Below the pieces are notes generated by a model. It did not search any database. It worked only from the letters and a program-made list of their open reading frames with translations, and was not told the DNA's origin. This document shows positions 9,961 to 18,556 of a DNA stretch of 64,000 bases, piece by piece. Position numbers and translations under genes: made by a program. The DNA is from Pseudoduganella flava (GTDB lineage: Bacteria; Pseudomonadota; Gammaproteobacteria; Burkholderiales; Burkholderiaceae_D): contig NZ_VLKW01000003.1 in NCBI RefSeq assembly GCF_007830495.1, positions 620,001-684,000 on the forward strand, read 5' to 3'. Positions within the stretch are counted from its first letter, which is position 1; each line of letters starts with the position of its first letter.

Positions 9961-10357
9961 ACACCCTCCCGTCTTCCCGGATGTCCGCCAGCAGCGCCGC
10001 GCGGGCACTGTCGAGTTCCGTCTTGTCGCTGAGGATAGCGCACTCGTAGAGGGCGCCCTGGGCATCCTTCTGCCACAGCCGGCGTCCCGTCGTGATCACC
10101 TGGTATTGCATCACCGTGGTGGCGACGCGCAGGTCCAGCAGGTCGATATCGCGGTCGAGCAGGATCGCCAGTTGCTGGCCGAGGTCCCACAGCTGCACAG
10201 CGTCGACCTTGCCGGCAACGAGGACGGCCAAGTCGACGTCGCTGTCGGCGGTGGCATGCCCCGTGGCCTCGCTGCCGAACAGCCACACGCCCAACAGATC
10301 CGGCAGCGCCGCCTGCAGGAAGGCGACGATGCGCGCATCGGGCAGGCGGTTGTCCAT
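9941..10357 (-). CDS. mntA: MntA-like nucleotidyltransferase antitoxin (138 aa)
   Basis: Minimal nucleotidyltransferase acting as antitoxin of HepT. The GS-X10-D-X-D catalytic signature is exact: Gly28-Ser29, then Asp40 and Asp42 within SDVDLAVL, with the second carboxylate region DIDLLDL downstream. In described systems this family adds AMP to the toxin's Tyr. Start ATG at 10357 was chosen because it precedes the domain by the usual spacing; it sits 5 bases after the purM stop, so purM transcription can supply the module. The 3' end overlaps hepT by 20 bases. Confidence 0.9.
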   Translation of the reverse strand: MDNRLPDARIVAFLQAALPDLLGVWLFGSEATGHATADSDVDLAVLVAGKVDAVQLWDLGQQLAILLDRDIDLLDLRVATTVMQYQVITTGRRLWQKDAQGALYECAILSDKTELDSARAALLADIREDGRVYGKSGT

Positions 10358-10362
10358 TGTGG

Positions 10363-11406
10363 TTACACCACGATCGTCTGGTGCTCGCCCTCTTTGCGGG
10401 CGCGGATCGTACCGATACGCGACACGGTCTCGCCGGCCGCCGTCAGCTGGGCGATCGCCGCGTCGGCGTTCGCGGCCGACACGATCACCGTCATGCCGAT
10501 GCCGCAGTTGAACACGCGGTGCATCTCGGCGTCGGCGACGCCGCCGTGCTGCTGCAGCCACTGGAACAGCGGCGGCATCGTCCACGACTTGCCGTCGAGT
10601 TCAGCGGTCAGGTTGTCGGCCAGCACGCGCGGGATGTTTTCCACCAGGCCGCCGCCCGTGATGTGCACGAGGCCCTTCACTTCCATCGATTCCATCAGCG
10701 CCAGCAGCGGCTTGACGTAGATGCGGGTCGGTTCCATCAGCACGTCGGCCAGCTTGCGGCCGTGGAAGTCCGCTTCCAGGTCGGGCTTGGCCACTTCGAT
10801 GATCTTGCGCACCAGCGAGTAACCGTTCGAGTGCGCGCCCGACGATGCGAGGCCCAGCACGACGTCGCCCGGGGCGATCTTCGAGCCGTCGATCAGCTTC
10901 GATTTTTCCACCGCGCCGACGGCGAAGCCGGCCAGGTCGTATTCGCCGGCCGGGTACATGCTCGGCATCTCGGCCGTTTCGCCGCCGATCAGCGCGCAGC
11001 CGGCCTGCTCGCAGCCTTTCGCGATGCCCTTGATGACGTCGGTCGCGATCGGCACGTCCAGTTTGCCGCAGGCGAAGTAGTCGAGGAAGAACAGCGGCTC
11101 GGCACCCTGCACGAGGATGTCGTTGACGCTCATCGCCACCAGGTCGATGCCCACCGTGTCGTGGCGGTTCAGTTCAAAGGCCAGCTTCAGCTTCGTGCCC
11201 ACGCCGTCCGTGCCGGACACCAGCACCGGCTCCTTGTACTTCTTGCTGATCTCGAACAGTGCGCCGAAACCGCCGATGCCGCCCATCACGCCTTCGCGCA
11301 GGGTGCGCTTGGCAAATGGCTTGATCGCTTCGACTAAGGCATCGCCCGCGTCGATGTCGACGCCAGCGTCACGGTAGGACAGGGATACGTTGGAAGGTTG
11401 GCTCAT
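10363..11406 (-). CDS. purM: Phosphoribosylformylglycinamidine cyclo-ligase (AIR synthase, 347 aa)
   Basis: Fifth step of de novo purine synthesis: ATP-dependent closure of FGAM to aminoimidazole ribotide, cytosolic. The N-terminal [14 protein letters not shown], the glycine-rich [21 protein letters not shown] and GGETAEMP are all standard PurM signatures. Start ATG at 11406 gives the usual N-terminus [15 protein letters not shown]. It is divergent from the permease gene at 11555, a common Burkholderiales arrangement. The mntA-hepT pair follows it after 5 bases on the same strand. Confidence 0.97.
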   Translation of the reverse strand: MSQPSNVSLSYRDAGVDIDAGDALVEAIKPFAKRTLREGVMGGIGGFGALFEISKKYKEPVLVSGTDGVGTKLKLAFELNRHDTVGIDLVAMSVNDILVQGAEPLFFLDYFACGKLDVPIATDVIKGIAKGCEQAGCALIGGETAEMPSMYPAGEYDLAGFAVGAVEKSKLIDGSKIAPGDVVLGLASSGAHSNGYSLVRKIIEVAKPDLEADFHGRKLADVLMEPTRIYVKPLLALMESMEVKGLVHITGGGLVENIPRVLADNLTAELDGKSWTMPPLFQWLQQHGGVADAEMHRVFNCGIGMTVIVSAANADAAIAQLTAAGETVSRIGTIRARKEGEHQTIVV

Positions 11407-11554
11407 GGTGTTTTTCGCAGCGAAGGCGGTAAAATAGAAGGCGGATGCGGTGATTTTGGCCATTTTTTTATCAAAAACGGTGCCAAATCCGGCAAGTCCG
11501 CTATTTTAACAAAACGTCTCCACCGATTCTTCTCTTTTCGCCGATCCCCCGTCC

Positions 11555-12637
11555 ATGCCCCTTTCCCTGACCGCAGAACAAAAACAAACGGTATTCTGGG
11601 TTGGCGTGTGGACCGCCTTCGTTTGCCTGCTCGTGCTGCTGGGCCCCGTGCTGACGCCGTTCCTGGCCGCGGCGATCATCGCCTATGCGCTGAACCCGGC
11701 CGTGGACCGGCTGTGCCGCGTGCGGCTGGGCCGCTGGCCGTTGCCGCGCACGGCCGCCGTCACCGTCGTGATCACGCTGTTCGCCGCCGCGCTGTGCGCG
11801 CTGGTGCTGATCGTCGTTCCCGTGCTGCGCAAGGAAATCCCGCTGCTGCAGGCCGCCATTCCCGCCTTCATGGCGAAACTGAACGCGGCGCTCGCGCCAC
11901 GGCTGCAGGAACTGGGCGTGCAGGTGCGCTTCGACCCGGCCGGCGTCAAGCAGATCGTGACGGAGCAGTTGGCCGCCAGCGGCGACCAGATCTGGTCCGC
12001 CCTGCTGAACTCGGCCCGCATCGGCGGCACCGCCGTGTTGGGGTGGCTGGCCACGCTGACGCTCGTTCCCGTCGTGCTGTTCTACCTGCTGCTGGACTGG
12101 CCCGCGCTGCTGTCGCGCATCGCCAAGGCAGTGCCGCGCCGCTGGGTCAACCCGGCCGCGCACATGGCGATGGAGGCCGATGCGCTGCTGGCCCAGTACC
12201 TGCGCGGCCAATTGACCGTGATGCTGGTGCTGGCCGCGTACTACTCGGCGGCGCTGGCGATCGCCGGCTTCGACGTGGCGCTGCCGGTCGGCATCCTGAC
12301 CGGCCTGCTCGTATTCATTCCGTATCTCGGCTTCGGCATCGGCCTCGTGCTGGCGCTGATGGCCGCCGTGCTGCAGTTTGCCGACTGGAGCGGCGTGGTG
12401 GCCGTCGCCGTCATCTATGGCCTGGGCCAGGTGATCGAAGGCTTCGTGCTGACGCCGCGCCTCGTCGGCGAGCGGATCGGCCTGGGCCCGCTGACCGTGA
12501 TCTTCGCGCTGCTGGCGTTCGGCCAGCTGTTCGGCTTCGTCGGCGTGCTGCTGGCGCTGCCCGCGTCGGCCGTGCTGGCCGTCGCCCTGCGCCACTTGCG
12601 CCGCCACTACCTGGCGTCCGCCTTTTATAATGCATGA
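11555..12637 (+). CDS. AI-2E family transporter / PerM-like permease (360 aa)
   Basis: Polytopic inner-membrane protein of the AI-2E exporter (UPF0118, PerM) family. Two N-terminal transmembrane segments (about 16-80) contain PVLTPFLAAAIIAYALNPAV, followed by a soluble region with ALAPRLQELG and a cluster of C-terminal helices with GFVLTPRLVGERIGLGPL and FGFVGVLLALPASAVL, all typical. The family exports or regulates diverse small solutes; the name AI-2E does not prove autoinducer transport. In betaproteobacteria this gene is regularly found divergent from purM and upstream of hda, as here. Confidence 0.92.
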   Translation: MPLSLTAEQKQTVFWVGVWTAFVCLLVLLGPVLTPFLAAAIIAYALNPAVDRLCRVRLGRWPLPRTAAVTVVITLFAAALCALVLIVVPVLRKEIPLLQAAIPAFMAKLNAALAPRLQELGVQVRFDPAGVKQIVTEQLAASGDQIWSALLNSARIGGTAVLGWLATLTLVPVVLFYLLLDWPALLSRIAKAVPRRWVNPAAHMAMEADALLAQYLRGQLTVMLVLAAYYSAALAIAGFDVALPVGILTGLLVFIPYLGFGIGLVLALMAAVLQFADWSGVVAVAVIYGLGQVIEGFVLTPRLVGERIGLGPLTVIFALLAFGQLFGFVGVLLALPASAVLAVALRHLRRHYLASAFYNA

Positions 12638-12702
12638 TGTGCCCAAGCCGATAGTGAAGAAATGCGAGTTATGCAAATGACCAGGAAGCCGAGGCCAGTG
12701 CC

Positions 12703-13368
12703 ATGAAACAGCTGGTGCTGGACCTGGGCGCGGAGCCGGTCCACACGCTCGAGTCGTTCGAGGTGGGCCGCAATGCCGAGGTGGCGGCGCTGATGCGCCA
12801 GTTCGCCGGCCGCGGCTCGCGTGAACATTTCGCCTACCTGTGGGGCGAGGTGGGCGCGGGCAAGACGCACCTGTTGAAAGCCCTCGCGTCGACCGAGCGG
12901 GCGCGCTACATCTCGCCGTTCTCGATCGAGTCGGAATTCGTCTACTCGCCCGAGGTCGACCTGTACCTGCTCGACGATTGCGAAAAGCTGTCGCCCGTCG
13001 CCCAGATCGACGCGTTCGCGATGTTCAACGAAATCCGCGCCAACGGTGCCTACATGGTGTGCAGCGGCGCCGTGCCGCCGGCCGTTCTGCCGGTGCGCGA
13101 GGACCTGCGCACGCGCATGGGCTGGGGCCTGATCTACCAGCTGCACGGGCTGACGGACGACGAGAAGGTGGCCGCGCTGTCGCAGGCGGCGGCCAGCCGC
13201 GGCTTGACGCTGTCGCCCGGCGTGTTACCCTATTTGCTGTCCCATTTCAGGCGCGACATGCGCTCGCTGTCCTCGATGCTGGACTCGCTCGACCAATATT
13301 CCCTAGAAACCCAACGCCCGATCACCCTGCCGCTGCTGCGCGAGTGGCTGCAGGCCGAGAAGGAATGA
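12703..13368 (+). CDS. hda: DnaA regulatory inactivator Hda (221 aa)
   Basis: AAA+ paralogue of DnaA that, with the DNA-loaded sliding clamp, stimulates ATP hydrolysis by DnaA and prevents re-initiation. The N-terminal QLVLDL (residues 3-8) is the clamp-binding motif. Walker A GEVGAGKT is at 48-55 and the Walker B-type LLDDC at about 89-93. Length and motif order match Hda and not full DnaA, because the C-terminal DNA-binding domain is absent. Its stop codon overlaps the next start (ATGA at 13365-13368), indicating coupling to the HAD gene. Confidence 0.95.
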   Translation: MKQLVLDLGAEPVHTLESFEVGRNAEVAALMRQFAGRGSREHFAYLWGEVGAGKTHLLKALASTERARYISPFSIESEFVYSPEVDLYLLDDCEKLSPVAQIDAFAMFNEIRANGAYMVCSGAVPPAVLPVREDLRTRMGWGLIYQLHGLTDDEKVAALSQAAASRGLTLSPGVLPYLLSHFRRDMRSLSSMLDSLDQYSLETQRPITLPLLREWLQAEKE

Positions 13369-14045
13369 AAGCTCCCATGAACCTGGCCCTGTTCGACCTC
13401 GACCACACGCTGCTGCCCATCGACTCCGATTTCGAGTGGGGGCAATTCCTGTGCCGCGTCGGCGCCGTCGATGCCGCCGCCTTCGAGCGCCGCAACAAGG
13501 ACTTCTACGGCCAGTACGAAGCCGGCACGCTGGACGCCGTCGAATACCTCGAATTCGCGCTCGGCACGCTGGCCACGATCGACCCGCAGCGGCTGGCGGC
13601 GCTGCAGCAGCAGTTCATGACCGAAGTCGTCGAACCGAACATCCGCCCCGCCGCGCGCGCGCTGCTGCAGCGCCACCTGGACGCGGGCGACCTGGTGGCG
13701 ATCGTGACGGCGACGAACCACTTCGTCACCGCCCCGATCGCGCAGGCGTTCGGCGTGGAGCACCTGATCGCCGCGCTGCCGGAAGTCGTCGACGGCCGCA
13801 TCACCGGCCGCCTGCACGGCACGCCGACGCAGGGCGAGGGCAAGATCGTGCACACCAAGGCATGGCTGGAACAAATGGGCAAGACGCTCGAGCATTTCGA
13901 GCACGTGTACTTCTACAGCGACTCGCACAACGACCTGCCGCTGCTGTCGATCGTCACGCATCCCGTTGCGACCAACCCGAATGCCGTCCTGACGCGCCAC
14001 GCCAACGAGCAGGGCTGGCCTTTACTCCATCTATTCAATGATTAA
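13365..14045 (+). CDS. HAD family hydrolase, subfamily IB (phosphoserine phosphatase-like, 226 aa)
   Basis: Phosphatase of the haloacid dehalogenase superfamily. Catalytic motif I is FDLDHT (Asp11 nucleophile, Asp13 acid/base), motif II is in VAIVTATN, and motif IV is YSDSHNDLPLL near residue 185. Start 13365 (ATGA overlap with hda) is preferred; an alternative ATG lies four codons in. Members of this subfamily next to hda in Burkholderiales are usually annotated only as HAD-IB; phosphoserine or histidinol phosphate are plausible substrates but not proven. Its 3' end overlaps pcnB by 8 bases. Confidence 0.93.
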   Translation: MKAPMNLALFDLDHTLLPIDSDFEWGQFLCRVGAVDAAAFERRNKDFYGQYEAGTLDAVEYLEFALGTLATIDPQRLAALQQQFMTEVVEPNIRPAARALLQRHLDAGDLVAIVTATNHFVTAPIAQAFGVEHLIAALPEVVDGRITGRLHGTPTQGEGKIVHTKAWLEQMGKTLEHFEHVYFYSDSHNDLPLLSIVTHPVATNPNAVLTRHANEQGWPLLHLFND

Positions 14046-15543
14046 GAAATTCATCCGCAAGATCCTGGGCGTGAAAGCCCCCCGCAACACCGACGAACCC
14101 GAGGTACTGGGGCCGGAACAACATGGCATCGACCCGAAGATGGTGTCGTCCAACGCCGTCCGCGTCACCTCCACGTTGCAGGAGGCGGGGTTCGAGGCCT
14201 TCGTCGTCGGCGGCGCCGTGCGCGACCTGCTGCTCGGCGTGAAGCCGAAGGATTTCGACATCGCCACCAACGCCACGCCGGAACAGGTGAAACGCCTGTT
14301 CCGCCGCGCCTTCATCATCGGCCGCCGCTTCCAGATCGTGCACGTGATGTTCGGCCAGGACCTGCTGGAAGTGACGACGTTCCGCGGCACCACCACCGAC
14401 AACGCGCCGAAGGATGAACACGGCCGCGTCCTGCGCGACAACACGTTCGGCTCGCAGGCCGAAGACGCGGAACGCCGCGACTTCACGATCAACGCGATGT
14501 ACTACAACCCGGCCACGCAGCAGGTGCTGGACTACCACGGCGGCATGCGCGACATCCGCGCGAAAACGCTGCGCATCATCGGCCAGCCCGAGGCCCGCTA
14601 CCGCGAAGACCCGGTGCGCATGCTGCGCGTGGTGCGCTTCGCCGCGAAGCTGAAATTCGACATCGAACCGACGACGGCCGCGCCGATCTCCGTGATGGCG
14701 CCGTTGATCAACAACGTGCCTGCCGCGCGTGTGTTCGACGAGATGCTGAAACTGCTGATGAGCGGCAGTGCGCTGGCCTGCCTGCAGCAGCTGCGCAAGG
14801 CCGGCCTGCACCACGGCCTGCTGCCGCTGCTGGACGTCGTGCTGGAACAGCCGCTGGGCTTCAAGTTCGTCACGCTGGCGCTGGAGGCCACCGACAAGCG
14901 CATCGCCGCCGGCAAGACCGTGTCGCCGGGCTTCCTGTTCGCGTCGCTGCTGTGGCACCAGGTGCTGGAGAAGTGGAACGCCTACCAGGCCGCCGGCGAA
15001 TTCCCGATCCCCGCGCTGCACCTGGCCGCGGACGAAGTCCTCGAATCGCAGACGGAGAAGCTGGCGCTGCAACGCAAGATCGGTTCGGACATGCGCGACA
15101 TCTGGGCGATGCAGCCCCGCTTCGAGCGCCGCAACGGCAAGAACCCGTACAAGCTGCTGGAACACCTGCGCTTCCGCGCCGGCTTCGACTTCCTGCTGCT
15201 GCGCTGCGCCTCCGGCGAGATCGACCCGGAGCTGGGCAACTGGTGGAGCGCGTTCTATGAAGCCGACGAAACGGTGCGCGCCGAAATGGTGTCCGCCGTT
15301 TCCGGCACCGGCACCGGCACCGGCAGCAAGCGCAAGCGCCCACCGCGCCGCGGCACCCGCCATGGCGAGGAAGCGGAAGCCTCCACCGAGCAGGGCGACG
15401 AAGGCGCCGACTACGAAGGCGAGGAAGTGCACGCCGACGCGGAAAGCAGCCCGGCACCGCGCAAGCGCCGCCGCGGCCCGCGCCGCAAGCGCAACGGCGA
15501 AGGTGGTGCGGCAGCCCCGGCCGACGTGCCGACCGTCGACTGA
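14038..15543 (+). CDS. pcnB: Poly(A) polymerase I (501 aa)
   Basis: Adds 3' poly(A) tails to RNA and so promotes decay; cytosolic, often membrane- and degradosome-associated. The class II nucleotidyltransferase core is clear: GGAVRDLLLGVKP, then the catalytic DFDIATNATP and RRDFTINAM. An RNA-binding helical region follows. The C-terminus (about 415-501) is a low-complexity, strongly charged tail rich in Arg/Lys and Glu, ending in RKRRRGPRRKRNGEGG, as in other betaproteobacterial PcnB proteins. The polymerase rather than CCA-adding identity rests on length and tail. It overlaps the HAD gene by 8 bases and is followed after 14 bases by folK. Confidence 0.95.
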   Translation: MIKKFIRKILGVKAPRNTDEPEVLGPEQHGIDPKMVSSNAVRVTSTLQEAGFEAFVVGGAVRDLLLGVKPKDFDIATNATPEQVKRLFRRAFIIGRRFQIVHVMFGQDLLEVTTFRGTTTDNAPKDEHGRVLRDNTFGSQAEDAERRDFTINAMYYNPATQQVLDYHGGMRDIRAKTLRIIGQPEARYREDPVRMLRVVRFAAKLKFDIEPTTAAPISVMAPLINNVPAARVFDEMLKLLMSGSALACLQQLRKAGLHHGLLPLLDVVLEQPLGFKFVTLALEATDKRIAAGKTVSPGFLFASLLWHQVLEKWNAYQAAGEFPIPALHLAADEVLESQTEKLALQRKIGSDMRDIWAMQPRFERRNGKNPYKLLEHLRFRAGFDFLLLRCASGEIDPELGNWWSAFYEADETVRAEMVSAVSGTGTGTGSKRKRPPRRGTRHGEEAEASTEQGDEGADYEGEEVHADAESSPAPRKRRRGPRRKRNGEGGAAAPADVPTVD

Positions 15544-15557
15544 TCCGCGCTGAATCG

Positions 15558-16031
15558 ATGCAAGCCTGGATCGGCATCGGCGCCAACCTGGGCGACGCCC
15601 GCGCCAACGCAGAGGATGCGATCGCGCGCCTGCGCTGCGCCCCCGGCATAACGGTGACGGCCGTCTCGAGCCTGTACCGTACGGCGCCGATCGATTCCTC
15701 GGGCGACGACTACATCAACGCGGTGGCCCGCGTCGCCACGACGCTGGCACCGCAGGCGCTGCTCGACGCGCTGTTCGACATCGAACAGGCGCATGGCCGC
15801 GAGCGCCCCTACCGCAATGCCCCCCGCACGCTGGACCTGGACCTGCTGCTGTATGGCGACGACATCATCGCCACCCCCACATTGACCGTCCCGCACCCGC
15901 GCATGACCGAGCGGGCCTTCGTGCTGGTGCCGCTGCTGGAGATCGATCCGGAGGTCGTCGTGCCGGGCTTGGGCAAGGCGGCGACTTTCTGCGCGCGCGT
16001 GGCCGACCAGCGGATCGACAAGGTGGCGTGA
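15558..16031 (+). CDS. folK: 2-amino-4-hydroxy-6-hydroxymethyldihydropteridine diphosphokinase (157 aa)
   Basis: Folate pathway HPPK, transferring pyrophosphate from ATP to 6-hydroxymethyl-dihydropterin. Signatures seen are WIGIGANLGD at the N-terminus, SSLYRTAPID, the family block RPYRNAPRTLDLDLLLYGD, and PHPRMTERAFVLVPL. Length is normal. It lies 14 bases after pcnB, so it is probably in the same operon. In related genomes a nucleoside kinase gene and panB usually come next; here panB is displaced about 1.6 kb by two unrelated genes. Confidence 0.97.
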   Translation: MQAWIGIGANLGDARANAEDAIARLRCAPGITVTAVSSLYRTAPIDSSGDDYINAVARVATTLAPQALLDALFDIEQAHGRERPYRNAPRTLDLDLLLYGDDIIATPTLTVPHPRMTERAFVLVPLLEIDPEVVVPGLGKAATFCARVADQRIDKVA

Positions 16032-16110
16032 CGGGCATCCGTAGGGCAGCGCTGGCGATGCGCCTGCGCCGGTATACTTGCGTCATCTCATCCACGTTCC
16101 AGCGCACCCC

Positions 16111-16446
16111 ATGCAAACTTTCCTGCTCCTCGCCGCCTCCAATATCTTCATGACGATCGCGTGGTACTGGCATCTCAAGGGAGGGATGAACAAGCCCCTG
16201 TTCTCCGTCATCCTGATCAGCTGGGGCATCGCCTTCGTCGAGTACTGCCTTGCCGTGCCGGCAAACCGGATCGGCTTCGCGCAGGGATGGAGCGCGGGCC
16301 AGTTGAAGGTGGTGCAGGAAGCCATCGCGCTGGTGGTGTTCGGCGTCTTCATGGTCACCGTGCTCGGCGAGCCCCTCCACTGGCGGCATTTCGCCGCGTT
16401 TGCGTGCATCATGGCCGCGGTGGGGTTCTTGTTTGTGGGCCGGTAA
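16111..16446 (+). CDS. DMT family / DUF486 small membrane protein (111 aa)
   Basis: Small inner-membrane protein with four predicted transmembrane segments: TFLLLAASNIFMTIAWYWHL, PLFSVILISWGIAFVEYCLA, a third around ALVVFGVFMVTVLG, and FAAFACIMAAVGFLFVG at the end. The conserved WYWHLKGG and VPANRIGF are typical of DUF486, which is related to the drug/metabolite transporter fold. The start at 16111 skips an upstream in-frame ATG that would add a non-family N-terminus. Substrate and function are unknown. Confidence 0.88.
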   Translation: MQTFLLLAASNIFMTIAWYWHLKGGMNKPLFSVILISWGIAFVEYCLAVPANRIGFAQGWSAGQLKVVQEAIALVVFGVFMVTVLGEPLHWRHFAAFACIMAAVGFLFVGR

Positions 16447-16511
16447 GCACCGGCGAAAGCTGCCCAATGTGCGAGCGACAATTGCGGCAATTCCGAGAAC
16501 GGAAAGGTCGA

Positions 16512-17384
16512 TCAGTACACAGGCCATTTCTCCGCGTATTCGTCGATCTGCTTGAACGATAGGTGGTTTCTACCGTGTAGAAAGACGTTGGAAAGGCGAA
16601 CGAAGTGCTTTTCAAAGTCTTTAGTCCCGTTCTTCGCCATCTGGCGCGCCATTTTCACGGCGTTCCTATCTCCGGCTTGCGCGAGGAGTAGCTTCGATGT
16701 CAGCTCCTCTACAAATCTCTGCTTTCCTCGTCCTCGCGTATTCTTTTGCAAGAACCCGATGAATTGGCTGTAGAAGTATTCGTTAGAATGCCAATAGTCG
16801 TAGTCGGGCTGCAAATGCTGCACCGCTCGGTCCATCGACTGCGTCTCGAACATTGTCGAGACGAACAGGCGCATTTTCGTCTCGACGCACTCGGCCGTTA
16901 TCTCATTTTTCGGGGCGATGCAGAATTGAAAGGGGGCAGGTTGTGTTATGTCAATGCCAGAACACACGGCCATTCCGTAACAGCTGGACATAATTACGCC
17001 GGTTCCATTACGAGTACGCTCATTAATACGTTGCAGTGCCGCCTTAACTTCCGTCCATGGCGCATAGGTGTCTGTTGGAGCAATCAACAGACCGCGATCA
17101 GGAGACCCATGCGCATCGAAGGCGATCAGCGGAACATTGCTTTCGCTAGCCCGTTCTGCGATGTCGGCTAACAACGCGTCAAGCATCGGTCTGTTGAAGA
17201 TTTTGACGTATCTTGAGTAAGTAGTTGCTCCGATCCCCGCCGCCTGATCTGCCGCACATCTGGCTGTCGTCCAAGAGGTCTTCAGGTCCCCCTCGCCCAG
17301 AAGATCAATGATGATCATGTAGTTATGAGATGCGTCGATGACGGCAGGCAGGCCGGGTTCATAGCGACGAGCAGGAGCGTTCAT
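16512..17384 (-). CDS. Caspase-like (clan CD) His/Cys protein of unknown function, lower-GC gene (290 aa)
   Basis: I do not recognise a named family. The N-terminal half looks like a caspase/CHAT-type fold: a beta-strand YMIIIDLLG, a helix, then LIAFDAHGS with a candidate catalytic His92 followed by Gly, then GVIMSSCYGMA with a candidate Cys135, which is the spacing and order of the His-Gly...Cys dyad of clan CD peptidases. The C-terminal half (about 170-290) is hydrophilic and helical, with no motif I can name. There is no signal peptide or membrane segment, so it is probably cytosolic. Base composition is lower than its neighbours (hand counts on sample 60-base lines 45-63% GC, against about 70% in panB). 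It sits alone, opposite in strand to folK and panB. Peptidase activity is an inference from motifs. Confidence 0.72.
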   Translation of the reverse strand: MNAPARRYEPGLPAVIDASHNYMIIIDLLGEGDLKTSWTTARCAADQAAGIGATTYSRYVKIFNRPMLDALLADIAERASESNVPLIAFDAHGSPDRGLLIAPTDTYAPWTEVKAALQRINERTRNGTGVIMSSCYGMAVCSGIDITQPAPFQFCIAPKNEITAECVETKMRLFVSTMFETQSMDRAVQHLQPDYDYWHSNEYFYSQFIGFLQKNTRGRGKQRFVEELTSKLLLAQAGDRNAVKMARQMAKNGTKDFEKHFVRLSNVFLHGRNHLSFKQIDEYAEKWPVY

Positions 17385-17674
17385 TGATGTTCCGAGACGA
17401 CAGTTTGACTGAGCGGATTCTAACTCGCCTACTAGCGCTCAGCGTCGCCGATTAGCTTCGGATGCTGGGATGCCAAGCAGCGACAGGCCCACGTTGCTAT
17501 GCCTGACCGCTGTACGAACGCCAGCCGTTTGAGGTGGGGACATGTACTACAGAACTGACCGGTGCGAACGACCTATCTGCCGGAGCGAAAACGCTTCCTT
17601 GCAGTTGAAGATTCAGCACGGTCGTACGGGCGGGTTTAGAATACGCGCCGTAACGATTTTATTAGAGGACTTCC
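17385..17674 (+). other. Intergenic region upstream of panB, no gene seen
   Basis: About 290 bases of mixed composition between the caspase-like gene (leftward) and panB (rightward). I find no open frame with coding character and no tRNA. The last 25 bases hold a plausible AGAGGA ribosome site for panB. Both promoters of the divergent pair must lie here, but no consensus box is convincing. Confidence 0.4.
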
Positions 17675-18550
17675 ATGTCTGGTTATCTGCAGGGTAAAGA
17701 TCTGTCGGCTCCCGCCGCCGCTGCGAACGGCGTTCCGGCGCCGGCCAAGGCCGTAGCGCAAAAGGCCGTCACGCTCCCCTCGCTGGCCGCGCTGCGCGCC
17801 GCCGGCGAGAAGATCACGATGCTGACGTGCTACGACGCCAGCTTCGCGACCTTGATGGACAAGAGCGGTGTCGAGGTGCTGTTGATCGGCGACTCGCTGG
17901 GCATGGTGTGCAACGGCCACACGTCGACGTTGCCCGTCACCGTGCAGGAAGTGGCGTACCACACGGCCGCCGTGGCACGCGGCGCGAAGTCCGCGATGAT
18001 CATGGCCGACCTGCCGTTCGGCAGTTACGGCACGCCGGAACAGGCGCTGGCCAGCTGCGTGCAGCTGATGCAGGCGGGCGCGCACATCGTCAAGATCGAA
18101 GGTGCCGGCTGGCTGGCCGACACGGTGCGTTTCCTCGTCCAGCGCGGCGTGCCCGTGTGCGCCCACATCGGCCTGACGCCGCAATTCGTCCACCAGCTGG
18201 GCGGCTACAAGGTGCAGGGCAAGACGGTGGAAGGCGCCGAGGCGCTGAAAGCCGATGCACTGAAGCTGCAGGAAGCCGGCGCCTCGATCGTGCTGCTCGA
18301 GGCAGTGCCGGCCGCCGTCGGCAAGGAAGTGACCGATGCATTGTCGATCCCGACGATCGGCATCGGTGCGGGTCCGGACTGCTCCGGCCAGGTGCTCGTG
18401 ATGCACGACCTGCTGGGCGTCTTCCCGGGGCGCAAGGCGCGCTTCGTGCGCAACTTCATGGAAGGCCAGCCGAGCATCGGCGACGCGTTCGCCGCGTATG
18501 TGGCCGCCGTGAAGGACGGCAGCTTCCCCGCGCTCGAACACTGCTTCTGA
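17675..18550 (+). CDS. panB: 3-methyl-2-oxobutanoate hydroxymethyltransferase (ketopantoate hydroxymethyltransferase, 291 aa)
   Basis: First committed step of pantothenate synthesis: transfer of a hydroxymethyl group from 5,10-methylene-THF to ketoisovalerate. Core motifs are [24 protein letters not shown], the metal-binding [22 protein letters not shown] and [17 protein letters not shown]. The first about 30 residues are an Ala-rich extension not needed for the fold, so an internal start is possible, but the ATG at 17675 has the better upstream ribosome site. It follows a lower-GC insertion that separates it from folK. Confidence 0.96.
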   Translation: MSGYLQGKDLSAPAAAANGVPAPAKAVAQKAVTLPSLAALRAAGEKITMLTCYDASFATLMDKSGVEVLLIGDSLGMVCNGHTSTLPVTVQEVAYHTAAVARGAKSAMIMADLPFGSYGTPEQALASCVQLMQAGAHIVKIEGAGWLADTVRFLVQRGVPVCAHIGLTPQFVHQLGGYKVQGKTVEGAEALKADALKLQEAGASIVLLEAVPAAVGKEVTDALSIPTIGIGAGPDCSGQVLVMHDLLGVFPGRKARFVRNFMEGQPSIGDAFAAYVAAVKDGSFPALEHCF

Positions 18551-18556
18551 GCTGCC

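Noticed and set aside
17385-17674. tRNA or integration site explaining the lower-GC insertion
   Set aside because: I searched for a cloverleaf or duplicated ends around the caspase-like gene and saw none.
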